Below are positions 32,905-43,390 of a stretch of 64,000 bases of DNA, one piece after another (positions within the stretch are counted from its first letter, which is position 1; every line of letters starts with the position of its first letter). Origin of the DNA: Bettongia penicillata ogilbyi (lineage: Eukaryota; Chordata; Mammalia; Diprotodontia; Potoroidae). The notes below the pieces were generated by a model that was given only the letters and a program-made list of their open reading frames with translations, had not been told where the DNA came from and did no database searches. Made by a program: the position numbers and the translations under genes. Location of the stretch: contig JAJHZJ010000416.1 in NCBI GenBank assembly GCA_023548195.1, positions 868,001-932,000 of the forward strand, read 5' to 3'.

Positions 32905-33235
32905 GGCTGAACAAACTGGAGTATATGGATATAATGGAATTCTATTAGGATATAAGGAAAAATAATTTTGAAGAGACGTGAAAAGACAGACATAAATATG
33001 TATGAACACAGATATGTATGAGCTGATGCAAAACGAAATGAGCAGTACCAGAACAAGTTGTATTCTAACAGTAATATTGTAAAAACAAACAATTCTGAAA
33101 GACTTGAGAACTCTTATCAGGTGACCATTTATGACTCCAGAGGACTGATGATGAAGAATGGGCTTACCTCATGAGAGAGAGAGATGAGGGACTAATGTGC
33201 AGAATAAAAACTATATTTTTGGACCTGACACACGG
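32905..33235 (+). mobile_element. L1 3' end fragment
   Basis: 'tggatataatggaattctat', 'gagctgatgcaaaacgaaat', 'gaggactgatgatgaagaat'. Confidence 0.65.
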
Positions 33236-33265
33236 CTTTGCTTGATTGTGTTTATGTGAGACAGG

Positions 33266-33520
33266 GGTCCTTTCTTCCTTTTTTCTTTCATTCCTTCTTT
33301 CCTTCCCTCCCTTCCTCCTTCCATTCTTCCTTCTCTCATTCTTTCCTTCTTTTCCTCCTCCCTCCCTCCTTCCCTTCCTTCCTTCCTTCCTTCCTTCCTT
33401 CCTTCCTTCCTTCCTTCCTTCCTTCCTTCCTTCCTTCTTTCCTTCCTTCCCTCTTCTTCTGTCTCTTTCTCTTCCTTCTTTCCCTCCTTCTCCCCCTTTC
33501 TTTCTTTCTATTTTTTCTGG
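33266..33520. repeat. Polypyrimidine tract with pure (CCTT)n core
   Basis: The plus strand is almost only C and T for about 250 bp. 33374-33437 is uninterrupted cctt (about 16 units). It produces spurious open frames on both strands. Confidence 0.95.
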
Positions 33521-34254
33521 TACACTGAGGGATAGAAAGAAGAAAAAACAATACTTGATAGTTAAAAAAACAATAATTACAAATTAAGTTGGAATGAGAA
33601 CATTATGCTTGCTATTTCATAGGGTTGATATAAAGAAAATGTTTTATAAATCCGAAGATGCTGTATAAGAGTAAGTTATTATTATCGAGTAATAGAATCT
33701 CATCAATCTGATGTATTGGTCATAACTGGGGAGAAAAGTTTCTAGGACTTCATTTTTCGTGGTGCTTGGGAGTCCAGAACGTTGGTTATTGGGAGAAATT
33801 CTTTGGACATGATTTTTCCAGGAGGCTGTATGTCTCCCCACAATGCAGTGATATCATCTGGTAGAAACTGTGTTTGGTGGAAAATCTGAAAGGTAGAGGT
33901 TAAAAAAAATAAAACAGGGTTATTGGGGGTGATGATGAATAACAAGGATGAATGGAGAGGAGGAGGTAACCCTTAGGCTATGTTCAGAAAGGAAGCTAGA
34001 AAATGAGTATGTGGAGTGAAATTTCCATGACTTCCTCAAATCCAGGAGTCCTAGTACCATCCTGATCATCTCAGATGTGAGGCAAGAGATTTCTAGAGAT
34101 CTTGAGTCAGCTCTGAGAGGCTTCCACTAAACCTTTCTAACCAGCAACTCCCTTTAAAACAGGGTTTGAAGGGTAGAAACTGACTCTCACTCCTTCCTCT
34201 CATCAGGTAGAAGGCACAGATTATTTATTTCCAGACCATACTTTTCTCTAAAGC
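33521..34254. other. No recognised feature
   Basis: No gene or named repeat seen. Confidence 0.4.
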
Positions 34255-34505
34255 AGCAAGGTGGTATGGTGGATAGAGCACTGGGTCTAGAGTCAGGCAG
34301 ATCTGAGTGCAAACCCAGTCTCAGACACTTACTAGCTCTGTGACCCTGGGCAAGTCACTTAACCTCTGTTTGCCTCCATTTCTCATCTGTAAAATGGGGA
34401 CACCATGGAGAAGGAAATGGCAAATCACTCTACCTATTCTCTTTGTCAAGAAAACCCCATAGATTACCCACGGGGTCACAAAGAGTAGAACTGAACACTA
34501 ACAAA
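34255..34505 (+). mobile_element. Mar1-type SINE, full length
   Basis: 'ggtggatagagcactgggtc', 'ctgtgaccctgggcaagtca', 'ggagaaggaaatggcaaatc', 'ttgtcaagaaaaccccatag', ending 'ctaacaaaac'. Confidence 0.88.
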
Positions 34506-35655
34506 ACACCGTTCTTTGTTCATTGGGTTGCCCCAGGCAGAGTGACCCTTCCTTGGTCTATATCTTTTCTAACCACTTCACACAGGAGACTGGAGGTTTT
34601 GTATAACGTCTCTTGGTCCTAAGTCACGTGATCTGGTGAACAATGGCTCATTTTTTAAAGTCTAGAACAAACAAAAGATCCCCCACCAAAAACCCTGGAT
34701 CCCATTAGCTTGGCCATTTGGGAGTTTAGAAACAAATATTAATAAAATCATAACCAAATTATCTTCTCATACTTACAGCACATGGAATCCCCCTGGGCAG
34801 GATGAAATCTTTGCTGGCAGAACAGATATCTAATCCTTTGATTTATTCTTTAGCTCTGTATATTCCAGCTAGTCATTGACATTCTGCACTTGTCCTCTCC
34901 CTGTACACAATTAATATACAGGCATGCATCATATTGCTTTTATGATTGATCATAGATTTTTTTTATGAAACAAAATCAGGAAATAGAAACATCTTAGTGA
35001 AATGGGGGAAAACAATATGTAAATTGCCTTCCAGCAAGAGGGAGGGAGAGAGATGAGGGACTTCTTTTCGAGATCAACTCAAAGGGACACACACAACCAC
35101 TAGTCCCAAACATCCACAGAAATTTCTCTCTCCCTCTCTGATCACTCATTATAGTCACTGGTTTGACTGTTATCTACTCCTTCCTCTGCTTCAGTCAGCT
35201 CTCCTCTACGTTCTCCTGCAGAATCATTCTAAACTCTCACTGCAACAGCAGTTTGTCCCCTGGCCCAGTGCTCACAATATTCTCAGTCTTTCTCCAGGTA
35301 GGGGAGAGAATACTGTGCCTCATATCCACAATTCCCAGAATTTACAATTAGGTTTCAAACCTTTTCCCCAGCCTAAAGGAAAATTAGTCTGAACATATCT
35401 AAATACCATTGGGTCACAAGTTCAGAAGAAACTGTGTCCCTCTCCAAGATATGCTTTGGGTGGAGGGGAGAAGGATTAGTGGACTTCAAGGGGTGGAGAA
35501 TCAGATTGTAATCTTTCTGGAGCCTGTTGGAAATGGCATTCATTCAGTCATGGGAATGTGGGGGTGGTGGAGGAACTGCTGAGAATGGCTCTATTGAATG
35601 ATTTTTTTTCTCCTGTGTTACTGACATTTTTTTAAAAATTTTTTTTCCCCAAAGA
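34506..35655. other. No recognised feature; longest repeat-poor stretch of the left half
   Basis: About 1.15 kb with no SINE, LINE or exon signature that I can support. Confidence 0.45.
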
Positions 35656-35659
35656 ATAG

Positions 35660-36140
35660 GAAACTAAGGGAATTCACATCATTTGGGAGAATGGCTGAAT
35701 AAGTTACGGCATATGAAGGTGATAGAACACTATGATGAAGGGTATACTTTCTAAAAACTGGAAGATTTACATGAGCAACTGATGCAGTGAAGTGAGCAGA
35801 ATCAGCAGGACAATTTACATGGAAATAGCAGAATCTTTACATGGAAAGATAATGAATTGTGAAAGACTTAGTAACTGATCAACAAAATGATTCATCTTAG
35901 TTCTGAAGGACTTATGATGAAAAATACTATCTACCTTTAGACAGAACTGTTCCACTCAGAATTCAGATGGAAGCATATTTTTTTCTCTTTTTTCTTGATT
36001 TTTTTTTTAACATGGATAATGCAGAAACTGCATTACTTCATATTTTTAATGAGTATTTCTTGTCCTTTTGATGAGTGAGTGGGGCGGGGGAAAGAATCTG
36101 GAACTGAAAATAAAATAAAATTGAATGGGAAAAAAAGCGA
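35660..36140 (+). mobile_element. L1 3' end fragment
   Basis: 'tttgggagaatggctgaata', 'gatgcagtgaagtgagcaga', 'tatgatgaaaaatactatct', then T-rich 3' UTR and an A-rich end near 36130. Confidence 0.7.
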
Positions 36141-36154
36141 AATTATTTTTATGA

Positions 36155-36530
36155 TGACTCCCAGATCTCTATATCCAGTTTTATATTCTTTCCTAAGCCC
36201 CAATTATGTACAATCAGCTGCCTATTAAACATCTACACCTGAATGTCCCATAGACATCTCAAACTCTACAAAATCAAAATAACTCATTGTTTTCTCCCTA
36301 ACTCCACGTCCCTCTCTAATTTGCCTACCTGAAGGTTGAAGGTTCCATCATCATCCCAATGACTAGGTTTGCAACCTCAGCATTACCTTCAATTTTTTCC
36401 TTTCCCTCACTTTTTCCACCTCACCCCTATCTAATCTGTTGCCAAGTCTTCTCAACTCTACATCCATAGCATCTCTTCTGTCCTTTCCTTCAACTCATTT
36501 AAATATTCAATCAGCATGTATTAAGCTTTG
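36155..36530 (+). mobile_element. L2 LINE ORF2 C-terminal region, part 1
   Basis: 'cccagatctctatatccag', 'gaatgtcccatagacatctc', 'tgacta ggtttgcaacctc' and 'ctaatctgttgccaagtctt' follow L2 order (space added to mark a line break). Interrupted by the next two entries. Confidence 0.75.
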
Positions 36531-36532
36531 TT

Positions 36533-36779
36533 TTTAGGGGAGCTAGGTGGTACAGTGGATAGAGATCAAGGCCTGAAGTCAGAAAGATCTGAATTCAAAT
36601 CTACCCTTAGACACTTACTAGTTGTGTGGCCCTAGGCAAGTCAGATAACCCCTATTTGCCTCAATTCCTCATCTGTAAAATGGGGATACACTAGAGAAAG
36701 AAATGGCAAACTACTCCAGTATCTTTGCCAAGAAGTCCATGGGGTTACATAGAGTCCAACACAAATGAACAGCAAAAGA
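36533..36779 (+). mobile_element. Mar1-type SINE nested in L2
   Basis: 'ggggagctaggtggtacagt', 'gaattcaaatctacccttag', 'gtggccctaggcaagtcaga', 'tctttgccaagaagtccatg'. Confidence 0.85.
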
Positions 36780-36782
36780 TTT

Positions 36783-36875
36783 TTTTTCTTCTGTGCCAGA
36801 CACTGTACTAAGTGTTGAAGATACAAAAATAAAAATGAAAGCAGTCATTACCCATAAGGAGACTACATTTTGGGG
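36783..36875 (+). repeat. Old interspersed repeat fragment
   Basis: 'gtgccagacactgtactaag' and 'aaggagactacattttgggg'. Confidence 0.5.
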
Positions 36876-36879
36876 CAAC

Positions 36880-37475
36880 TTCTCTCCATTCACATACATG
36901 GTCATGATCCTAGTTCAGGACCTTATCCCTTCTTTCCTGGGCTATTGCAACAATCTTTTCTAATTGCTCTCTTGGCTTTCAGTTTCTCTCTACTCTACTA
37001 CATCCCACACAGCTGCCAAAACAATCTTCCTGAAGTACAAGCCTGACCTTGTCATTTTTGAATCAAGGAGTTCTCTCTAGGATAAATGCAAACTGACCTA
37101 CTTGTTGTACCTCAAACTTTACATTCCATCCTTCTGTTCCTGGTATTTTGCATAGTTTTAACCTCCACACCTGGAATGCATTCCCTTCTTATCTCTGCCT
37201 CAAAGAATAATTAGCTTCCCTTATTGCTCAACACACATCCCACCTCCAATGGGAAGCCTTTCTTGATCTCTCTAGCTCTTGGACTTCCTCCTCTTCCTCT
37301 TTTTCCTCCTCCTTTTCCTCCTCTTCCAATCACCATATATAATGTTCCCCTTCCTTCCCCCGCCAAAAAAAATGAGTTTCTTGAACACAGACATTATTTT
37401 CCCCCTTTGTCTTTCTATCACCGGCACCTAGAGCAATGCCTTGCATGCAGGATGTTTAATTAATGTTTGTTGGAA
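36880..37475 (+). mobile_element. L2 LINE, part 2 to 3' end
   Basis: 'gggctattgcaacaatcttt', 'cacacagctgccaaaacaat', 'cctggaatgcattcccttct', 'aatgggaagcctttcttgat' and the terminus 'taattaatgtttgttgg'. Confidence 0.75.
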
Positions 37476-37539
37476 TTAAATATTTTGAGCATTTTCATTG
37501 AACAACTAGACCCAGGCAATCAACATATCCAGCACTGAC

Positions 37540-37625
37540 AGCTGAATGGATGAGCAGTAAAGGTTTCCCATAGGATATGGTGCCTGAACTGAGCTTTGAA
37601 GAGAATTGAGGATGCTGTTGAGTTG
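37540..37625 (+). repeat. Old interspersed repeat fragment
   Basis: 'ggatatggtgcctgaactga' and 'gctttgaagagaattgagga'. Confidence 0.4.
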
Positions 37626-37724
37626 CTCTATCAACACATACACATTCTAAGTGTGTGCTCACCACATGTTCTGTTCACTTGTTTTCTAGCCATAAGTGCT
37701 TGACATCTGTGTTCGTCCATGAAT

Positions 37725-37844
37725 GGAAGTTATGAAGAGAAAAATGTAGGCTGGATGTCAAGAAAGAATTTCTAAAAACTACAGCAGTTCCAAGAGGAAT
37801 GGAGTGCCTAAAAGGATCATAAATTTAGACATGGGAGGGACCTT
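37725..37844 (+). mobile_element. CR1/L3-type LINE 3' region, part 1
   Basis: 'ggctggatgtcaagaaagaa', 'gttccaagaggaatggagtg', and 'atgggagggacc' where it is interrupted by a SINE. Confidence 0.5.
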
Positions 37845-38030
37845 TCACTCGCCGTGTGACTTTGGACAAGTCCCTTAACCTCTGTCTGCCTCAGTTTCCT
37901 CAACTGGAAAATGGGGATATAATAGCACCTACCTCCCCGTGTTGTTGTGAGGATCTAATGAAGTATCTGTAAAGCACTTACCCTAGTTCATGGCACACAG
38001 TAGGCACTTTAATAAATGTTTGTTTACCAA
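37845..38030 (+). mobile_element. 5'-truncated SINE with MIR-type tail
   Basis: 'gccgtgtgactttggacaag', 'cctcagtttcctcaactgg', 'gttgttgtgaggatctaatg', 'cacagtaggcactttaataa'. Confidence 0.75.
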
Positions 38031-38225
38031 GATCCCCTCTAACTCTCACATTCTTCCCACTGTGTTACGCTAATTTAGGAAGTAATAGGTTCCTTCTTAT
38101 TGGAGGTGTTTAAGAAAAGCCTTGGTGATGACGTATCAGACAAGTTACAATGGGGATTCCTGTATTGATAGGGGTTGGTTGAGATGGTTGCTGAGATTTT
38201 CAGAGATAAAATTCTGTGATTCAGA
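38031..38225 (+). mobile_element. CR1/L3-type LINE 3' region, part 2
   Basis: 'ttattggaggtgtttaagaa', 'gggttggttgagatggttgc' and 'gataaaattctgtgattc' follow the CR1/L3 tail order. Confidence 0.5.
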
Positions 38226-38651
38226 AAGTTAGAAGGTAAGTGGGAAAGATAAGCTAGCCACAGGGTGCATTGAGTAGGGAGAGTTTCTGTAGAATGCAAA
38301 AGTTTATAAAATTAACCATTTGGAAGTTTCCAATTAGGATGTTGGTGGGATGGCTATTTGGTAGCCTGCAGGCCAGACACAAATTGCCATTGACTTGATT
38401 TCTTAAGCTACAACAAGCCTCTGCTCCTTCTCATGGGGAAGAGAAGCTTGCCTGGTATTAAACCTCTAAAGTCCTTGAAGTGTGAAAGATCAACTTTCTA
38501 GTTGTATTTAGAAATGTCTAAAGAAAAATGAAAATCTTATTAGTACCCATTAGCATTCATGTTTTACTTTCTATTAATCCTCCACCAAAGTACTATTCAT
38601 TCTCATGACTCATTATGGAATAGAAGTGAGCCTAGGTTCTCAAAGGCTATC

Positions 38652-38760
38652 CAGGAGTAGAGAACCTGCAACCGCATGTTTGGCCTTGAGGCCAAATGCA
38701 GGATGTGTTCTGCGATGTTTAGATTCAGTTAGGGCTGCATTTGAGGGTTCCCCACCCCTG
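38652..38760 (+). mobile_element. Short hAT element related to 18248-18483
   Basis: Ends CAGGAGTAGAGAACC and GGTTCCCCACCCCTG, a decayed inverted pair of the same terminal type. It retains 'tggccttgaggcca' and 'gtgttctgcgatgttt'. No matching 8-bp duplication found. Confidence 0.7.
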
Positions 38761-38769
38761 GACGTAATG

Positions 38770-39300
38770 GAGCTCAAGCTCAGATAGGTTCTACCATGTT
38801 AGACAGGCTTCAAGTATGACCTTGGAATTGGATTCTGTCAGTTTTTGAAAGATCAGCCCATCTAGATATGAAGAAGCTTATCAGCCACAGGTAAGTCACT
38901 TAGTGATGGATTTCTTTACCATAGCAGCGAAAGAAAGATTAAAAAATGGTCCTTAGTCCTTGGTGACCCCCTTCTATTTCTGCAGTACTCAGAAGTGTGG
39001 CTCTAGAGTCTACAAGGTGCTAAGAATCAAGTTTATGAGGAGGATAGTTCACTGGTTCTTCTTGGAATGATATACTAGGAGGTGGTTTTCAAAGACACCA
39101 TGAAATTTCATTTCCTGGGATATTTGGCCAAAAAACCACCACAAGGATAATAGCAGTTCATCTGTTGGTTGTCTGTTAGAGAGGCTGAGGAAATAGAGCA
39201 ATTGCATAAAGGACAAGCTAAAAATATTCTAAATTAAGGAGAAAGGAAGAAGGCAAAAAGCATTTTATTACTATTTTAGTCAATCAATTAGCAATTAAGC
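38770..39300. other. No recognised feature
   Basis: No supported gene or repeat. Confidence 0.4.
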
Positions 39301-39304
39301 ATTT

Positions 39305-39510
39305 GTGTGTGTGAAGCACTTTATAAATATCACCTCTTTTAATCCGCACCGGGAGATAGGTGTTGCTATTAACCCTGCTTTACAGTCAAGGAGACGGAGA
39401 TAGACAGAGGTTAAGGGACTTGCCCGAAGTCACACAGCTAGATACAATGTATCTGAGACTGAATTTGACCTCCAAACCTAGAACACTATTTTCTGTGCCA
39501 CCTAGCTGCT
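39305..39510 (-). mobile_element. tRNA-headed SINE with MIR-type tail
   Basis: 'gaagcactttataaatatca', 'aggttaagggacttgcccga', 'ctgtgccacctagctgctcc'. Confidence 0.75.
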
Positions 39511-39699
39511 CCTAAATATTAAATTAATATATACTTTAATACTTGATGACTTTAATTTAAATGTGGTCATAGGGAGATGGTAAAAAAATCTGCTAAAAAA
39601 AAGGAGTGTGAAATGAGAGAATATGAACATGAAAATAATTTACATATATATCAAGGACATTCTTGATGGAAATAAGAGAAGAAGCAGGCAGGTTTTTAC

Positions 39700-40195
39700 A
39701 AAAGGAATTCTATTCAGCATTTAATATGTACCTACTCTGTGCCAATCATCCTACTAAGCATTGTAGTTACAAAGACAAAAATGAGACAATTTGTGCATAC
39801 AAGGAGGTTACATGCTATAGTAGAGATACAAAATGTTAATGAATAAACGCAAAGCAAAGAAAACTGAGAAAATAGAACAATAGTTAAGGAAATTAGGGAA
39901 GGTTTATTGTAGGTGGCACCTTAGTTGAACTGTGATAGAGAACAACAATTCAAAAATTCTGTGGGGAGGAGATTATGAGAAAGAATGCTTCTGGAGGGAG
40001 AGCAAATTCATAGCAGTACAAGATGGAACACAGAATCTGAGGCATGATGAATAGGTTGGTTTGACTGAAATGTTGTAGGAGGGAGACAGAACATGGAGGA
40101 CTTTAACTGCCAGGCGTTTAAATTTTATCCCATAGATAATAGGGAGCCACTGAAGGTGTTTGAGAAGTAGTGACAGATCATATCTTTATTTTCAC
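39700..40195 (+). repeat. Old interspersed repeat, long copy (tgccaggcactgtgctaagc class)
   Basis: 'gtacctactctgtgccaatc', 'caaggaggttacatgctata', 'ggtggcaccttagttgaact', 'ccatagataatagggagcca'. Confidence 0.55.
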
Positions 40196-40230
40196 ACAGT
40201 TAGTTGACTGAAAGGAGTAGACACAAGATC

Positions 40231-40617
40231 CCACTGCTTATTGATTGTTGATTATAAGAAAGCATTTGATTCAATAGAACAAAAATGCTGTATTAAAGGA
40301 TCTCCTCTAGCAAAGTATCTCCCATGCTTATGAAAAGATCATAAAACATTTTTTGGCAAACATGACAACAAAGATAATTTTGATCCATTAATCATTATTT
40401 CATTGTTACTATCAAGTGAATTATATAAAAAAGGACCTATCAGCTTGACAAGGTTATTTTCCACTGTCATAGAAGATATCCCTTGCTGAAACTAAGTGAA
40501 AGAGGGATTCCATAGAAGTAGTTCTTTAGATGTTTCTACTTCTAATAGATATTGCTGATTGAATCAAGTCCTGGAACACTCAATGAAATCTGCAGATATC
40601 AAAAGAGTTTGGTCCAA
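40231..40617 (+). mobile_element. RTE-type LINE, reverse-transcriptase region, part 1
   Basis: Degenerate RT domain. 'VDYKKAFDSIE' is at about 40247-40280 (catalytic block around the first aspartate), followed by 'YKKGPISLTRLFSTVIED', corresponding to the RTE 'RQGDPISPKLF..VLED' block. The frame then decays. It is interrupted after 'agtttggtccaa' and resumes at 41645. Confidence 0.75.
40606..40617. repeat. Target-site duplication, left copy (retroposed unit)
   Basis: agtttggtccaa, identical to 41633-41644. Confidence 0.75.
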
Positions 40618-40898
40618 AAGGCAGCAATTGAACTCAGGTCCACCAAATCTAGACTGTTTTCTTTCTACCACACCATAAGGCTCATCTTGTAAGAAGTAAT
40701 AATAAAAGGTAATTTAGCAAAATTAGTCTGACAGAGAAGAGAAACTAAGAGAGGAAAAAATGCACCTCTCCTTTCTTTGGAGTTAAGTTTGACTGATGCT
40801 AATACACGTTCGAATTAGGGACCTGCAAATGAATCTTTTGGTCCAGGTATTTTTTACTGGGTAGTTCTGTATTTTTTTTCCTATTTACTAGGGATTAT

Positions 40899-41125
40899 GG
40901 GGCAGCAAGGGGATGCAATGGAATCTGGGTCTGGAGTCAAAAAGACTTATCTTCCTGAGTTCAAATCTGCCCTCAGACATTTGCTAGCTGTGTGACCCTA
41001 GGCAAGTCAATTTACCCTGTTTGCCCTAGTTTTCTCATCTGTAAAATGAGTTGGAGAAGAAAATGGCAAGGCACTCCAGTAGCCCAAATGGAGTCATGGA
41101 GTGTTGGACATGACTGAACAAAAAC
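40899..41125 (+). mobile_element. Mar1-type SINE nested in the retroposed unit
   Basis: 'ggggcagcaaggggatgcaa', 'gtgtgaccctaggcaagtca', 'gagttggagaagaaaatggc', ending 'gactgaacaaaaac'. Flanked by agggattat (40890-40898) and aggaattat (41126-41134), 8 of 9 matching. Confidence 0.85.
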
Positions 41126-41210
41126 AGGAATTATAGCTGTTAACTGTAATAATCTGATTTTCCCATGGGCTGACACAAATATTTTCTGGGATGTTTCCCA
41201 CCTTCTAGTC

Positions 41211-41546
41211 ATGGAATGTGAATGTCTCAAAAGAACTGAACTTGAGGATCACACCCAGAAAGGAAAAGGAGAAGAGACTGGTGGGTGTGAGCAAGAGGTA
41301 ACATGGTGTATATATATAAAAAAAGAATTAAGAAAGGAAAGTGATATAAAGGACTTTGTCAGAGAAATGTATGATCAGGGAAAAAAATACCACTCTATAG
41401 CATCCATGTCAAGAGATCTGAGAATAGCCTCCAGCAATCTGAGAGGAATCAAGGGTATTTCCGGGCCAGCTCTAACCTACTCAGAGGGTCTAGCCAGGGT
41501 GAGCATTTACACCTGGAAATCAGAAATCCTGGAAACCAGGGCTTGA
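41211..41546 (+). CDS. Hypothetical 111-codon frame within the retroposed unit
   Basis: ATG to stop, uninterrupted, between the nested SINE and the poly(A) tail. The product is lysine- and glutamate-rich and not recognised. The middle segment (about residues 37-76: KKELRKE..., 'FVREMYDQGKKYHSIA', 'LRIASSNLRGI') has the spacing of a helix-turn-helix of the kind at the N-terminus of Tc1-type transposases (KEL...I..LY..G..Y..IS..L.I..STVR.I), but the following residues do not align and no catalytic domain exists. It may be a chance frame, a fragment of the parent transcript's coding region, or a transposase-derived piece. I would not predict expression. Confidence 0.25.
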   Translation: MECECLKRTELEDHTQKGKGEETGGCEQEVTWCIYIKKELRKESDIKDFVREMYDQGKKYHSIASMSRDLRIASSNLRGIKGISGPALTYSEGLARVSIYTWKSEILETRA

Positions 41547-41632
41547 TTTGTTGTTTTGTTGATTGCATAAACTTAAAATGATCGAGAAAATGTTAATAAT
41601 GCATATTAAACTTAATTGTGTCCAAAAAAAAA

Positions 41633-41644
41633 AGTTTGGTCCAA
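41633..41644. repeat. Target-site duplication, right copy (retroposed unit)
   Basis: agtttggtccaa directly after the A-tract. Confidence 0.75.
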
Positions 41645-42110
41645 TCAATCATGATGGAAAAACCAAATGGATGAAGAATAAAGAATGTCTTGTTGTCCAT
41701 TTAATATGAAGTTGGATCAGCAACTCATAGATTGTATCCATCTCCATATATCTTGGGCAGATATTGCAAATAACTAATGAATTGGGCTCAGAACTGAATA
41801 AGAGGAGAACAGGCTGAATTACTTTTAAGAAATTATGCTACAGTTTTAATCACCTCAAACTTATTTCTGGGGGAAACCCCTCACTCCTTGTCTTTCAACA
41901 TCAATATCCTTTTGGTGATATGTAGCTGTGAATCATGGAATACAACAATCTCCAAGAAATAAAATTGCAGGTAACTTAAAGAGCAATGGGGGGACTCATG
42001 ATGGACATAAGTAGCCTGTAGCACATTACTAATGATGGGTTAAACATATAAAACAATGTAAAAGATATTATTAAAGAGAGGTATCACTGGATAAGGAAGT
42101 AGGCCAGTGA
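41645..42110 (+). mobile_element. RTE-type LINE, part 2 (RT C-terminal region)
   Basis: Broken frames keep the order 'DGKTKWMKN', 'YLGQILQITNELGSELNKRR', 'QRAMGGLMM'-like block (observed VT*RAMGGLMMDIS) and 'HITNDGL', all characteristic of the C-terminal part of RTE/BovB ORF2. Several stops; inactive. Confidence 0.75.
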
Positions 42111-42114
42111 TGTA

Positions 42115-42372
42115 GAACCAGCTGGTGGTACTGTGGATTGAATGCTAGACCTGGAGTTAGGAAGACCTGAGTTCAAATCTAGCCTCAGGCATTTACTAGC
42201 TGGGTATCCCTCAATAAATCACTTCATTTCTGTCTGCCTTAGTTTCCTCAACTATAAAATGGGGATGATAATAATAACACCTACCTTGAAAAGTTGTTGG
42301 GAGGATCAAATGAGATAATATTTGTAAAAATAACTTAGTATAATGCCTGGCACATAATCAGCTTTATATAAC
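42115..42372 (+). mobile_element. tRNA-headed SINE with MIR-type tail, inserted in RTE
   Basis: 'ccagctggtggtactgtgga', 'acctgagttcaaatctagcc', 'agttgttgggaggatcaaat', 'aatgcctggcacataatcag'. Confidence 0.75.
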
Positions 42373-42660
42373 ACTCCCCATTTCCCTTCCTTTCACTTTC
42401 ATGTAGGAAAAGCAAAATATGCGGGATGTATATATCTATATGTATGATGTACATATATATGTATATATATACACATACACACACATGTATACATAGTGTC
42501 CAGTATTGATACTTATGTAACCTCAAGATAAAAGGAAGCTAGAGGAAGCCACTAAGCATTTTAGAGAGAGATCCCAGGGAAGATTTATAAGGGGATGTGG
42601 ACAAGTGTCATACATGATAAGAAGGCATGGATGGGTTATACATTGTACCATTGGAAAAAG
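42373..42660 (+). mobile_element. Possible RTE 3' end, with TATG/AC microsatellite
   Basis: A tat/gtat/cacac microsatellite occupies about 42428-42495. 'aggaagccactaagcatttt' to 'gcatggatgggttatacatt' may be the RTE C-terminal and 3' region. Weak. Confidence 0.3.
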
Positions 42661-43044
42661 TACCAATATTAGTGAGATAAAAACTCATTTATTGTTGAAA
42701 TATTTCTATTACTAAATACTTTTCTATTTGTTCATACATTTTTTGTAGCCTTTAAAGCAAATCAGTGCTTTGCAGATGCAGAAATTTAAAATGATCAATT
42801 GAAATATTACCATTTATTAATATTCTCAATCAAATAGAATCAATATTAAGATTCAAATTTCAGTTTGAGGGTATACCAGTCTTGGGAGGTGGGGTGAGGT
42901 GGGGCAGAGTTTGCCAAAGAGGGGATAAGTAAATATATTTATTTAAATTTTAAGTTGGCATTTCTTTAATTTGCTAATTATGCCTATGTAATCTGCTCTT
43001 CATCCTCTGAAATTCCTTCTTAATATAGCAGAGAGGCAGGGCAA

Positions 43045-43390
43045 CATAATAAAGTAAGCAATGAATTAGATATGAGTAAATGTCTGAATGCTGGTAGGTC
43101 AAAAAGCTTAGTACTTGTGAGCTCTTGGGCAGGTTCCCTCCCCTCTCTGGGGCTTCAGTTCCTTTACATGTAAAATGAAGGTGTTGGAATAGATGGTCTC
43201 TAATGTTCCTTCCAGCTTTAAATCCTCTGACCTCTCATCTGAAGATCTTAAAGAGCTCTAATGACAAGAAGCTTCATTATTTCTATTTGCTTATGAGGAA
43301 ACTGACTCACAGAGGTTAAATGATTTTTTCAAAGTCAGCTTGAAAGTCATTACTAGAATCTTGAATAATACTGGATGAGGCTCCCTTTCA
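43045..43390. repeat. MIR-type SINE (+, to 43235) and MIR remnant (-, 43250-43390)
   Basis: Plus: 'tgtgagctcttgggcaggtt', 'gaatagatggtctctaatgt'. Minus: 'gaggaaactgactcacagag', 'gattttttcaaagtcagctt'. Confidence 0.55.

Larger units (their letters stand above)
40618..41632 (+). mobile_element. Retroposed poly(A)-tailed unit of unknown source, inserted in RTE
   Basis: Flanked by a 12-bp direct duplication and ending in ATTAAA (41605-41610), 13 bases of spacer and A10 (41624-41633): the hallmarks of LINE-machinery retroposition of a polyadenylated RNA. Minus a later Mar1 SINE (40899-41125), the unit is about 790 bp. Its first 70 bases resemble a minus-strand MIR SINE ('ttgaactcaggtccacc'), so the source RNA may have been a 3' UTR or non-coding transcript. 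It includes a 111-codon ATG frame (41211-41546), listed separately. Source gene not recognised. Supporting the insertion view, the RTE coding blocks on the two sides join in correct order. Confidence 0.65.

Noticed and set aside
33238..33587. Ser/Phe/Leu/Pro-rich frames (plus) and Lys/Glu/Gly/Arg-rich frame (minus)
   Set aside because: Pure translation of the CCTT/AAGG simple repeat.
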